A DNA stretch of 49,868 nt from G020353235 sp964569555. Its GTDB lineage: Bacteria > Chloroflexota > Dehalococcoidia > Dehalococcoidales > JAUYDJ01. Positions 39,096 through 46,399 of the stretch are shown here, one piece after another. Both the position numbers and the translations under genes were made by a program. The stretch is taken from positions 1 through 49,868 of the forward strand of contig CAZMTT010000002.1 of assembly GCA_964569555.1 (NCBI GenBank), read 5' to 3'. Below the pieces are notes generated by a model. That model saw only the letters and a program-made list of their open reading frames with translations. It did no database searches and had not been told where the DNA came from. Each line of letters starts with the position of its first letter. Position 1 is the first letter of the stretch.

Positions 39096-39317
39096 TTAGG
39101 TTTTGCTTTCGATTCGGTATAGTATGCGCATGGCAACTGCCCAGATCATGCCCAGATAACAGGCGAAAGCGATCAGAAACCAGTATACCGGCGCGAAACC
39201 TCCCAAAGTGAGCCCCATAGCGGCGGTAATAATGCCAATAGTGAGGAGAGTGTCCCCCAGGCCACCATAAAACCAGACCACCCCCGGCTTGGTGATGCAC
39301 TGCATTAAGCCATTCAT
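39096..39317 (-). CDS. Small membrane protein, 73 residues
   Basis: Starts at the ATG at 39317 (MNGLMQCITKPGVVWFYGG), which has AAAGGAGG seven bases upstream; an ATG two codons earlier is too close to that site. Two hydrophobic segments (about 20-40 and 43-63) and a short basic end (RILYRIESKT). No family recognised. Confidence 0.7.
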   Translation of the reverse strand: MNGLMQCITKPGVVWFYGGLGDTLLTIGIITAAMGLTLGGFAPVYWFLIAFACYLGMIWAVAMRILYRIESKT

Positions 39318-39476
39318 TGCCATGCCTCCTTTTCTTAATGTATACTTAGTGTATACCTGTTATACGCCCCCACCGGTCCCCCTGTCCATGCTTTCTTTTT
39401 GAGCCTGACCTAACTTTTGCTGACATTTGCCGTTATACTATTTAAAGAAACCGCGTATGCGAAAGGAGTAGCTATC

Positions 39477-40385
39477 GTGAAGAGAGTATTGTCTACTGTG
39501 ATTGGCGTAACGCTTATTATGGCGCTGGGACTGACCAGTATCGGGTGCCTATCAGAACCAGCACCAGAGCCGGAATCCCCAGCTGGACCGGCGCCGGCAG
39601 CACCGGCCGCGTCCAATACCGGCACGGTGAAATTGCTGGTTACTGATGCCCCGCCGGGTGAGAACGTGACCAGCATCATGGTTACCGTTTCTGAGGTGGA
39701 AATTCATAAAGCAGTGGCGGAGCAGGAACAGGAGCAAGAGCAATCAGGTGATGGTGACCAGGCTCAAGAGCAAGAGCGGGAGCAGCAACAGGTCCAGCAG
39801 GGTGAGGGTGAGTGGATAAAGATTGATATCGCCGAGGATGCTGGCACCTTTGACCTGCTTGACATTAAAGGCATTGAGCAATTTCTGGGGGAGACTGAAG
39901 TTGCCGCCGGGAAATACACCCAGCTGAGACTAACTGTGGAAAAAATCGAGGTGGCTCTGGACGGTGGCAAACTGCAGCTGGCCAATTTACCCAGCGGCGT
40001 GCTCAAGTTTGTCCGCCCCTTTGATGTTGTCGCCGGCGAGACTGTCGAAATCCTGATTGATTTTGACGCCGACAGGTCGGTAAACGTAACCGGAGGCGGT
40101 AAGATTCAGGTCAAGCCGGTGGTCAAGCTGGAAATAAAGACCGGAGAACAGGCGGGCCAGACCGCTGAAGGTATAGAAGAAGCCGAAGAAATAGACTTTG
40201 AGGGGACTATTGAGACCATTGATGGTAACATCTGGACGATGACCGTTGGTGATGAGACCAAGACCATAGACGTCAGCGACGCTGAGATAGACGGTGAGCC
40301 GGCGGTAGGGCTTGAGGCTGAGGTTAAGGGTGTTATGGATGGTGATACCATCATCGCCAGCGATGTGGAGATAAAAGAGGCTTAA
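39477..40385 (+). CDS. DUF4382 lipoprotein with Gln/Glu-rich insert and DUF5666-like C-terminus
   Basis: 302 residues from the GTG at 39477, chosen for AAAGGAG nine bases upstream and because it begins the signal peptide (MKRVLSTVIGVTLIMALGLTSIGC; lipid Cys24). A Pro/Ala-rich spacer (about 25-48) precedes a DUF4382 domain (about 50-215: GTVKLLVTDAPPGENVTSIMVTVSEVEIH, then WIKIDIAEDAGTFDLLDIKG and GKYTQLRLTVEKIEVALD). It is interrupted near residue 80 by a Gln/Glu-rich run of about 35 residues. The C-terminal 65 residues (FEGTIETIDGNIWTMTVG...) look like DUF5666. Cell-surface protein of unknown role. Confidence 0.85.
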   Translation: MKRVLSTVIGVTLIMALGLTSIGCLSEPAPEPESPAGPAPAAPAASNTGTVKLLVTDAPPGENVTSIMVTVSEVEIHKAVAEQEQEQEQSGDGDQAQEQEREQQQVQQGEGEWIKIDIAEDAGTFDLLDIKGIEQFLGETEVAAGKYTQLRLTVEKIEVALDGGKLQLANLPSGVLKFVRPFDVVAGETVEILIDFDADRSVNVTGGGKIQVKPVVKLEIKTGEQAGQTAEGIEEAEEIDFEGTIETIDGNIWTMTVGDETKTIDVSDAEIDGEPAVGLEAEVKGVMDGDTIIASDVEIKEA

Positions 40386-40420
40386 GAAGGCTAGCCCCAG
40401 AGACGGGCTATAATATATGA

Positions 40421-40455
40421 GAGGCTGAGGATTTAAATCCTCAGCCTCTTTGTTT
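40421..40455 (+). terminator. Rho-independent terminator after the DUF4382 gene
   Basis: A 28-bp palindrome (40421-40448: GAGGCTGAGGA...TCCTCAGCCTC) followed by TTTGTTT. A smaller hairpin TAGCCC/GGGCTA (40392-40410) precedes it. It may also serve the convergent tspO gene. Confidence 0.9.
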
Positions 40456-40472
40456 ATGCCCCGAGAGCGCGG

Positions 40473-40961
40473 CTAATTCAGCTGCCATATCGCCATATTC
40501 AATGCGGCGGCAAAGCTGACCCAGAGGATATAGGGCAGCAGCAGCGCTCCCGCCGCAGCCGAAAGCCGGAAAAACCGGAGAATGGTGAATAATATGGCGA
40601 CCCAGAGCAGGGCAATTACAATGACACCGGCCAGAGGTGATTTAAGCCCGAAGAAAGCCACCGACCACAGCGCATTAAGAATCAGCTGGATGGCAAAAAT
40701 GAGCAGGGCCAATTTTACCTCTTTTCGGGCCAGTCCCTGGCGCCAGATGATGAAGGCGGCTATCGCCATCAGAAGATAGAGGGTAAGCCAGGCCGGGGCG
40801 AATAACCAGTTGGGTGGGGTGAAAGCCGGCTTTTGCAGGGCGGCGTACCAGGTTGGAATTGCCGGGGTGGTAAATACGGAACCGATAAGTCCAGCAAGCT
40901 GGCAGGCGATAATACTTATCACCAGTTTAATGATGTCCTGTGCTCTCTGACTCTGCCACAT
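40473..40961 (-). CDS. TspO/MBR family membrane protein
   Basis: 162 residues from the ATG at 40961, which has AGGAGGG eight bases upstream; the longer open frame has a proline-rich, low-quality N-terminus. Five hydrophobic segments. PTWYAALQKPAFTPPNWLFAPAWLTLYLLMAIAAF and the LNALWSVAFFGL stretch are the TspO signature. TspO binds porphyrins and sterol-like ligands in membranes and helps tetrapyrrole or stress homeostasis in bacteria; here the neighbours give no clue. Confidence 0.93.
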   Translation of the reverse strand: MWQSQRAQDIIKLVISIIACQLAGLIGSVFTTPAIPTWYAALQKPAFTPPNWLFAPAWLTLYLLMAIAAFIIWRQGLARKEVKLALLIFAIQLILNALWSVAFFGLKSPLAGVIVIALLWVAILFTILRFFRLSAAAGALLLPYILWVSFAAALNMAIWQLN

Positions 40962-40996
40962 GGCGTATCCCTCCTGACCGCTTTTTTTAAAACCTT

Positions 40997-41013
40997 CCTC
41001 CCCGCCGGGGAGG
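40997..41013 (-). terminator. Hairpin between a small gene and tspO
   Basis: CCTCCCC with GGGGAGG, 7 bp, 3-nt loop, followed on the minus strand by AAGGTTTT. It could end the transcript of the 49-residue protein gene just upstream. Confidence 0.6.
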
Positions 41014-41028
41014 TTATCTGGCTTGCTG

Positions 41029-41178
41029 TCAGCAGCCGGGCTCGCCGGGATGACCACAGCAGCCCTGCCTTTTCCATATCTTAATAAAGTTGTTGCGCAG
41101 GACGAGGTAAAGTTTGCGGTGAAGCGGCATCGGGACTGACATGTTGGTGAAGTAGGCTCTCAAACTCGGCATCTGCAT
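41029..41178 (-). CDS. 49-residue basic peptide with CCGHPGEPGC tail
   Basis: ATG at 41178 with AGAGGGG upstream, stop TGA at 41029-41031. It begins MQMPSLRAYFTNMSVP, has a basic middle (HRKLYLVLRNNFIKIWKRQG), and ends with the cysteine motif CCGHPGEPGC. Tiny proteins with a similar C-terminal motif occur, as I recall, in Dehalococcoidia. The three Cys and the His could bind a metal. Function unknown. Confidence 0.65.
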   Translation of the reverse strand: MQMPSLRAYFTNMSVPMPLHRKLYLVLRNNFIKIWKRQGCCGHPGEPGC

Positions 41179-41278
41179 CCACCCCTCTTTATGGTTGCCA
41201 CTTTAGACATCGGCTGTCTTTTTGTCAAGTTCATTCTGGCAACCTTCACCCTTGCTGAAGCCAAGTGGGGCAGGGCTG

Positions 41279-41287
41279 TGCTATACT
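41279..41287 (+). promoter_or_regulatory. Extended -10 promoter of the second methyltransferase
   Basis: TGC-TATACT (TG at 41279, TATACT at 41282-41287), about 34 bases before the ATG at 41322. No clear -35 box. Confidence 0.55.
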
Positions 41288-41321
41288 ACTTGCCATCTTA
41301 GGAAAAAGAGAGGGTGAATTT

Positions 41322-41846
41322 ATGCTCAAGTTAATCGTCTTCGTCATCGTCTCTTCGGGTATTACCTGGTATTCCTGGCCGTATCTGCGCAAGCTGCGCT
41401 CACACGGTTTCTATCGCTTCTTTGCCTTTGAGTCTATCGTGGGTTTGCTCCTGCTGAATGCAAATTACTGGTTTGACCAGCCCTTCTCGGCGCTTCATAT
41501 TATTTCCTGGATATTACTCTGCCTGGCAATAGTTCTGGTGATACCCGGCTTCTATCTGCTGCACCAGGTGGGCAAGCCGAAAGATGGCATCGAGGATACC
41601 ACGGTATTAATCACGACCGGAATCTATAAATATATCCGTCATCCTCTCTATGGCTCATTGCTCTTCGTGACCTGGGGAATCTTCTTCAAGTCGGTGTCAC
41701 TTCTCTCCGGGGGACTGGCTCTGGTAGCCACCGTTTTTGTCGTCGTCGCCGCCAGGGTGGAAGAGACAGAGAATATCCAGAGGTTTGGCGAGGCATACCG
41801 CGCTTATATCAAAACCAGCAAAAAATTCCTGCCCTTTTTGGTTTAG
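41322..41846 (+). CDS. Membrane methyltransferase, isoprenylcysteine carboxyl methyltransferase/PEMT-like (second copy)
   Basis: 174 residues from the ATG at 41322, preceded by AGAGAGGG; the open frame to 41265 overlaps the promoter. About five hydrophobic segments. The SAM-binding C-terminal part has TTGIYKYIRHPLYGSLLFVTWG and VEETENIQRFGEAYRAYIKTSKKFLPF. It resembles the protein at 2255-2824 only in this signature region. Substrate unknown. Confidence 0.85.
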   Translation: MLKLIVFVIVSSGITWYSWPYLRKLRSHGFYRFFAFESIVGLLLLNANYWFDQPFSALHIISWILLCLAIVLVIPGFYLLHQVGKPKDGIEDTTVLITTGIYKYIRHPLYGSLLFVTWGIFFKSVSLLSGGLALVATVFVVVAARVEETENIQRFGEAYRAYIKTSKKFLPFLV

Positions 41847-41856
41847 TGGGCTAAAG

Positions 41857-41865
41857 TGCTAGAAT
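41857..41865 (+). promoter_or_regulatory. Extended -10 promoter of corA
   Basis: TGC-TAGAAT (TG at 41857, TAGAAT at 41860-41865), 38 bases before the ATG at 41904. Confidence 0.5.
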
Positions 41866-41903
41866 TAGGTCACCAGAAATAGTAGGCGAAGAGGAGGTTC
41901 ATC

Positions 41904-42989
41904 ATGACCTTTAAGGCGTACTATTTGACTGCGGAAGGCGAATTGAAGCGCGACCTGAGTCAGGCAGAGATTGTCGATGCCTTTCGGTCAAAGGAGGGTC
42001 TGCTCTGGGTTGACATTATTGAGCCCGCCGCCGCCGATGCCGAGTTACTGGAAAGGGACTTGGGCCTGCACCCTCTGGCCGTAGAGGACTGTCTCAGTGA
42101 ACGGATTCACCCCCCCAAAGTAGACGATTTTGACGACTATCTCTTCCTCGTGGCGCACGGCATCAACTACGGGGTGGAGTCGGATGTGGTCGAGACCGCC
42201 GAGCTGGGCATTTTTCTTGGTCCCCATTTTGTCATCAGCAGCCATGCTTTCCCGCTCTATAGTGTGGCCGCCATCAGCCAGCTGGTTGAGCGTGATGGCC
42301 GCCCCATGAGGCGCGGGGCGGACTTTCTGGCCCATGCCCTGCTGGATGCCCTGATTGATAATGTCCTGCCTACCGTGGACAAGATGATTGAAGTGGCGGG
42401 CGATATTGAGGAAGAGGTAATTCACCAGCCCAGGCCGGCAACCCTGGAGGCTATCCTGAAGCTGAAGCGCTCCACCATGAAAATACACCGGGTGGTAGCG
42501 CCGCAGCGGGAAGTAATCAACCGCCTCAGCCGGGGCGAGTTTCCCCTGATTAAAGAAGAGGCGCAGCTATTCTACCGGGATGTCTATGACCATCTGGTGC
42601 GGATTGAAGACCTCAATCAGACCACCCGGGATAGCGCCGACAATGCCCTGTCTACCTACCTGTCCGCGGTGGCCAACCGCCAGAACGAGACGATGAGAGT
42701 CCTCTCCATTGTCGCCACTATCTTCCTGCCCCTGATGCTGGTTGCCGGTATTTACGGCATGAACTTTGAGTATATGCCCGAGCTGAAATGGTCCTGGGGC
42801 TACTTTGCCGTACTGGGACTGATTGGTACCGTTATTGCCGGTGCGCTGTGGTGGTTCTGGGCGAAAAGCTGGATAACCTGGGGACGGCGGCAGGTCAGCC
42901 GGGTGAGACCGATTGCGGTGGAGCGGGAGAAGCTGCGCAGTTATATCGGCCACCTGCCCAAATTGTCCACCAGCCGAAAAAATAAGTAA
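41904..42989 (+). CDS. corA: CorA-family magnesium/cobalt transporter
   Basis: 361 residues. Large N-terminal cytosolic domain with the long stalk helix, then two transmembrane helices near the C-terminus (about 285-340). The pore signature Gly-Met-Asn is in IYGMNFEYMPEL, directly after the first helix. The acidic loop following it (EYMPE) is usual. Passive Mg2+ (or Co2+/Ni2+) uptake as a pentamer. GAGGAGG precedes the ATG. Confidence 0.95.
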   Translation: MTFKAYYLTAEGELKRDLSQAEIVDAFRSKEGLLWVDIIEPAAADAELLERDLGLHPLAVEDCLSERIHPPKVDDFDDYLFLVAHGINYGVESDVVETAELGIFLGPHFVISSHAFPLYSVAAISQLVERDGRPMRRGADFLAHALLDALIDNVLPTVDKMIEVAGDIEEEVIHQPRPATLEAILKLKRSTMKIHRVVAPQREVINRLSRGEFPLIKEEAQLFYRDVYDHLVRIEDLNQTTRDSADNALSTYLSAVANRQNETMRVLSIVATIFLPLMLVAGIYGMNFEYMPELKWSWGYFAVLGLIGTVIAGALWWFWAKSWITWGRRQVSRVRPIAVEREKLRSYIGHLPKLSTSRKNK

Positions 42990-43011
42990 GCGGCGGGCGG
43001 AACGGCTCAGC

Positions 43012-43989
43012 CTATTTTTTGGCTGGCTGAAGGGCATAGGCGGCGGCGCCGAGCACGCCTGAGTTTGCCCCCAGCTCGGCACGGGCAAAGCGTACTTTCT
43101 GGCAGGTCTGCCGGAATGACCTCTCCTCAGCCACTTTGAAGGCGGGTTTAAGCAGTCGGTCGCCCATATTGGACAGACCGCCACCGATAACGATTAATTC
43201 TGGATTGAAGATGTTGATGAGATTGGCCAGCCCGATACCGAAGTAGTATCCCGTCCGGGCAATAAGCTCTTCGGCTAAAGCATCACCCTGCTCGGCGGCT
43301 TGCTGGACTGTTTCCGCGGTTACCTTGTCAATATCACCATCGGCGTAGCCCAGAATAGAGGTCTGAGCCCCCTGGCTGATTTTTCGTCTGGCTTCTTTGG
43401 AGAGGGCGCTGCCTGAAGCCAGCGCTTCCCAGCAGCCCTTGTTACCGCAGCGGCAGGGTGGCCCATCGGCATCGATGGTCATATGCCCCACCTCACCGGC
43501 GGTGCCGGATGAACCGGTGTAGAGCCGGTCATCGATGATAATGCCGCCCCCGATACCGGTGCTGATGGTGATATAGATAAAATTATGCGCCTCCCGGCCG
43601 GCGCCGAAGTAGAATTCACCCAGGGCGGCGGCGCTGGCATCGTTGGTCAGAAAGGTCTTTACGCCCAGCCCTTTGGCAATGTCGTTCCCCAGGGGGACAT
43701 CCCGGCACTGGGGCAGGTGGGGGGAGGTAAAGAGAATGCCTTTCTCAGGGTCAGAAAGGCCGGCGGCACCGATGCCGACGGCGGTAAGCCCGTTAGCGCC
43801 GATGCCAGCCTGTTTCAGGGCGCGGTTGGCTGACTTCAGGATGGCTTGCACCAGCGCCGGGTAGTCTTGCGCCGGGGTCGGGCAGTAATTTTGGGACAGT
43901 ATTTTGCCCTGCGGGTTGACCACGGCGGTCAGTATTTTGGTGCCACCGAGGTCAATACCCAGAACCAAAGGCTCAGGATTTTCCGGCAT
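43012..43989 (-). CDS. ROK-family sugar kinase (probable glucokinase)
   Basis: 325 residues. ATP-binding GIDLGGTKI (residues 11-19), catalytic Asp in LTNDASAAALGE, zinc motif CRCGNKGCWE (Cys179, Cys181, Cys186 and the HM upstream His) and the GGGLSN phosphate motif. It lacks a winged-helix DNA-binding domain, so it is a kinase and not a NagC/Mlc repressor. Glucose is the most likely sugar. It is followed on the same strand upstream by the flavodiiron protein gene, 21 bases away. Confidence 0.92.
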   Translation of the reverse strand: MPENPEPLVLGIDLGGTKILTAVVNPQGKILSQNYCPTPAQDYPALVQAILKSANRALKQAGIGANGLTAVGIGAAGLSDPEKGILFTSPHLPQCRDVPLGNDIAKGLGVKTFLTNDASAAALGEFYFGAGREAHNFIYITISTGIGGGIIIDDRLYTGSSGTAGEVGHMTIDADGPPCRCGNKGCWEALASGSALSKEARRKISQGAQTSILGYADGDIDKVTAETVQQAAEQGDALAEELIARTGYYFGIGLANLINIFNPELIVIGGGLSNMGDRLLKPAFKVAEERSFRQTCQKVRFARAELGANSGVLGAAAYALQPAKK

Positions 43990-44010
43990 TGCTTAGCTTC
44001 CTGCTTCGGG

Positions 44011-45201
44011 CTATGAAGACGCTTGGGCCAGCCCCTTATGTTTTTCGGCGATGATACCGGCCAGGTTATCCAGGGCTTTGAAGTCCGCCTCCCGGGGTAG
44101 CCCCTTAATTATCACCGGCTCCAGGAGCTCCACCTTCAGGTTGGGCACCATGCTGATAATAGCCTCTTTCGCCCGGCTTCCCCAGCCGAAAGAGCCGATG
44201 ATAGAGGCAAACCTGGTTTTGGGACGCAGGGCGTTGGCCAGGAAAGTGGCGTAGGCGACCAGCGGGTGCGGGCCAATCAGCACCGTGGGTGTGCCGATTA
44301 CCAGCGTGGCGGCATCTACCAGCGCCATGGCTAGCTTGCCGATGTCAACCTGGCTGAGCTCAAATTGCTTTACCACCACCCCTCGCTGGGTCAGGGCTTC
44401 AACGAAGTAATTCACCATCTCCCGCGTGCTGCCGTGCATTGAAATATAGGGCAGGACAACGATGTTTTGCGGCGGGTCAAAGACCCAGCTGTGGTAAGCC
44501 TTGATAATAAATTCCGGCCGGCGGTGCATGGGGCCGTGGCTGGGGGCAATAAGCTCAACCTTATAGTCTTTTAATCTGGCTAAATGCTTTTCAATATTGG
44601 GGCGGAAGGGCATCATGATTTCAGCGTAATACCTCTTGGCTGACTCATAAAGCCGGCCCTCATCGCTGACGTAGAGCTCGCTGGTGGCCAGATGAGCGCC
44701 AAAGAAGTCGCAGGAGAAGAGTATCTTATCTTCCTGCAGGTAGGTCAGCATCGTCTCCGGCCAGTGCACCCAGCCAGCATGGACAAACTCCAGAGTTCTA
44801 TCACCCAGCGAAACGGTCTCTTTATCCTCAACGGTGATAATCTTCGCTTCGGGAATCAGCAGCAGGTCCATGAGCAGGCCCTTGCATTTTGGGGTACAGA
44901 TGACCTTCGCCGACGGGTATTTGGCCAGCACTCTGGGTAGCGCCCCGGAGTGGTCATGCTCGGCGTGATTGGTAATCACATAATCGATGGTTTTAATCTT
45001 CAGGCTGTCCAGACGGGCGAGCAGCACCTCGGCCATGGTGGGGTCAACGGTATCAATCAGGGCCGTTTTCTGGCTGCCCTGCACCAGGTAGGAGTTATAG
45101 CTGGTGCCATCGGGTAGGGGAATCAGTTCATCGAAGAGGCGGCGGTCCCAGTCAACCGCCCCCACCCAGTGAATCCCGGTTTTAATCTCCCTTGCTTTCA
45201 T
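44011..45201 (-). CDS. Class A flavodiiron protein (A-type flavoprotein)
   Basis: 396 residues. N-terminal metallo-beta-lactamase-like domain (1-250) with diiron ligands His79, Glu81, Asp83 and His84 in NHAEHDHSGALP, a further His in HAGWVHWPETM and the DFFGAH motif. C-terminal flavodoxin domain (about 250-390) with the FMN phosphate loop SMHGSTREMV. No C-terminal rubredoxin domain. The class reduces O2 to water or NO to N2O and protects anaerobes. It suggests brief oxygen exposure. Confidence 0.94.
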   Translation of the reverse strand: MKAREIKTGIHWVGAVDWDRRLFDELIPLPDGTSYNSYLVQGSQKTALIDTVDPTMAEVLLARLDSLKIKTIDYVITNHAEHDHSGALPRVLAKYPSAKVICTPKCKGLLMDLLLIPEAKIITVEDKETVSLGDRTLEFVHAGWVHWPETMLTYLQEDKILFSCDFFGAHLATSELYVSDEGRLYESAKRYYAEIMMPFRPNIEKHLARLKDYKVELIAPSHGPMHRRPEFIIKAYHSWVFDPPQNIVVLPYISMHGSTREMVNYFVEALTQRGVVVKQFELSQVDIGKLAMALVDAATLVIGTPTVLIGPHPLVAYATFLANALRPKTRFASIIGSFGWGSRAKEAIISMVPNLKVELLEPVIIKGLPREADFKALDNLAGIIAEKHKGLAQASS

Positions 45202-45220
45202 CTTTAGTCCCGCCTTTATT

Positions 45221-46399
45221 TTAGACTTTGCTCAGGGCAGAGGCTAAGTCTTCAATTAAGTCTGCCTCATCCTCAAGCCCCACTGACATCCGTATCAGCC
45301 CGGCCGAGATGCCGAGGACCTCTCTCTCTGCGGGGGACATTTTGAGGTGGGACATAGTGGCCGGGTGCTCCAGCAGTGTCTCCGGCCCGCCCAGACTTAC
45401 GCTCAAGATGCAGAGCCTTATATTCTCCAGCAGCCGTCGGGCGCCTTCTTCGCCGCCGGCGACCGTGAAAGAGACCATTCCGCTGAAGCCCGACATCTGT
45501 CTGGCGGCCAGTTTATGCTGGGGGTGGGAGGCAAGCCCGGGATAGAAGACCCTCTCTACCTTGGATTGAGTTTCCAGCCATTGGGCTAGAGCCTGGGCGT
45601 TACGGGAGTGCTTTTCCATTCTGATGGGCAGGGTTTTGCTGCCCCGCACGATGAGCCAGGCGTTGAAGGGGTTCATTATCCCGCCCATCAAAGCGATGGT
45701 CTCAGCGCAGGACTGGATGAAATCTTTTTTGCCGACGATAATACCGCCCATGGTATCCAGGTGACCGCTTAGATATTTAGTGGCACTGTGCATGACAATA
45801 TCGGCGCCCAGCTCCAGGGGGCGCTGGTAGTAGGGGGTAGCGAAGGTGTTGTCTATCATTAATTTAATCCCCTTTGCCCTGGCCAGACGGGCAATTTCGG
45901 CGATGTCAGCCAGGTCAAGCAGGGGATTACTCGGGGTTTCTAAAAAGATAAGCCGGGTGTTGGGCTTTATCTGGGCGGCTATCTCGGCGGGTTTGGTCTG
46001 GTCGGCAAAAGAGACCTCTATTCCCCAGTCAGGGAGTTTGGAGAAAAGGGAATGGGTGCTGGTGTAGATGCCCCGTGCCGAGATGAGGTGGTCTCCCTTT
46101 TGCAGCCGGGCGAATACGGCGGTGGCAATAGCCGCCATCCCGGTGGCGGCGGCCAGGGCGGCCTCGCCCTTTTCCAGGGCGGCTATCTTCTGCTCTAAAG
46201 CGAGGTGGGTGGGGTTGCTGAAGCGGGTGTAAGCATACCCCGGCGCTTCCTTTTCCAGGGAAGACTCGATGGCTTTTTGGGCTTCCGCAACGGTTTTGAA
46301 GGCAAAGGTGACCGTCTGATAAATAGGCGTAATCAGCGCCCCCTCAGAGTGGGATTGCTCACCGGCGTGGACTGACTCGGTATGGAATCCTTTCTTCAT
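45221..46399 (-). CDS. PLP-dependent trans-sulfuration enzyme (cystathionine gamma-synthase/methionine gamma-lyase family)
   Basis: 392 residues. PLP lysine Lys208 in MHSATKYLSGHLD, Asp in MIDNTFATPYYQRPLELGAD, N-terminal YTRFSNPTHLALEQKIAALE, C-terminal GLIRMSVGLEDEADLIEDL. Members make cystathionine or homocysteine, or cleave methionine; the specific reaction cannot be read off. Its ATG overlaps the stop of the Lon-like gene (ATGA), with GGAGGG in the end of that gene. Confidence 0.9.
   Translation of the reverse strand: MKKGFHTESVHAGEQSHSEGALITPIYQTVTFAFKTVAEAQKAIESSLEKEAPGYAYTRFSNPTHLALEQKIAALEKGEAALAAATGMAAIATAVFARLQKGDHLISARGIYTSTHSLFSKLPDWGIEVSFADQTKPAEIAAQIKPNTRLIFLETPSNPLLDLADIAEIARLARAKGIKLMIDNTFATPYYQRPLELGADIVMHSATKYLSGHLDTMGGIIVGKKDFIQSCAETIALMGGIMNPFNAWLIVRGSKTLPIRMEKHSRNAQALAQWLETQSKVERVFYPGLASHPQHKLAARQMSGFSGMVSFTVAGGEEGARRLLENIRLCILSVSLGGPETLLEHPATMSHLKMSPAEREVLGISAGLIRMSVGLEDEADLIEDLASALSKV

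Noticed and set aside
39022..39300. 92-residue minus-strand frame overlapping the 73-residue membrane protein
   Set aside because: The competing frame has a strong ribosome site and two hydrophobic segments.
40405..40420. TATAAT in GGGCTATAATATATG as a promoter
   Set aside because: It lies between two terminator hairpins and no plus-strand gene follows.
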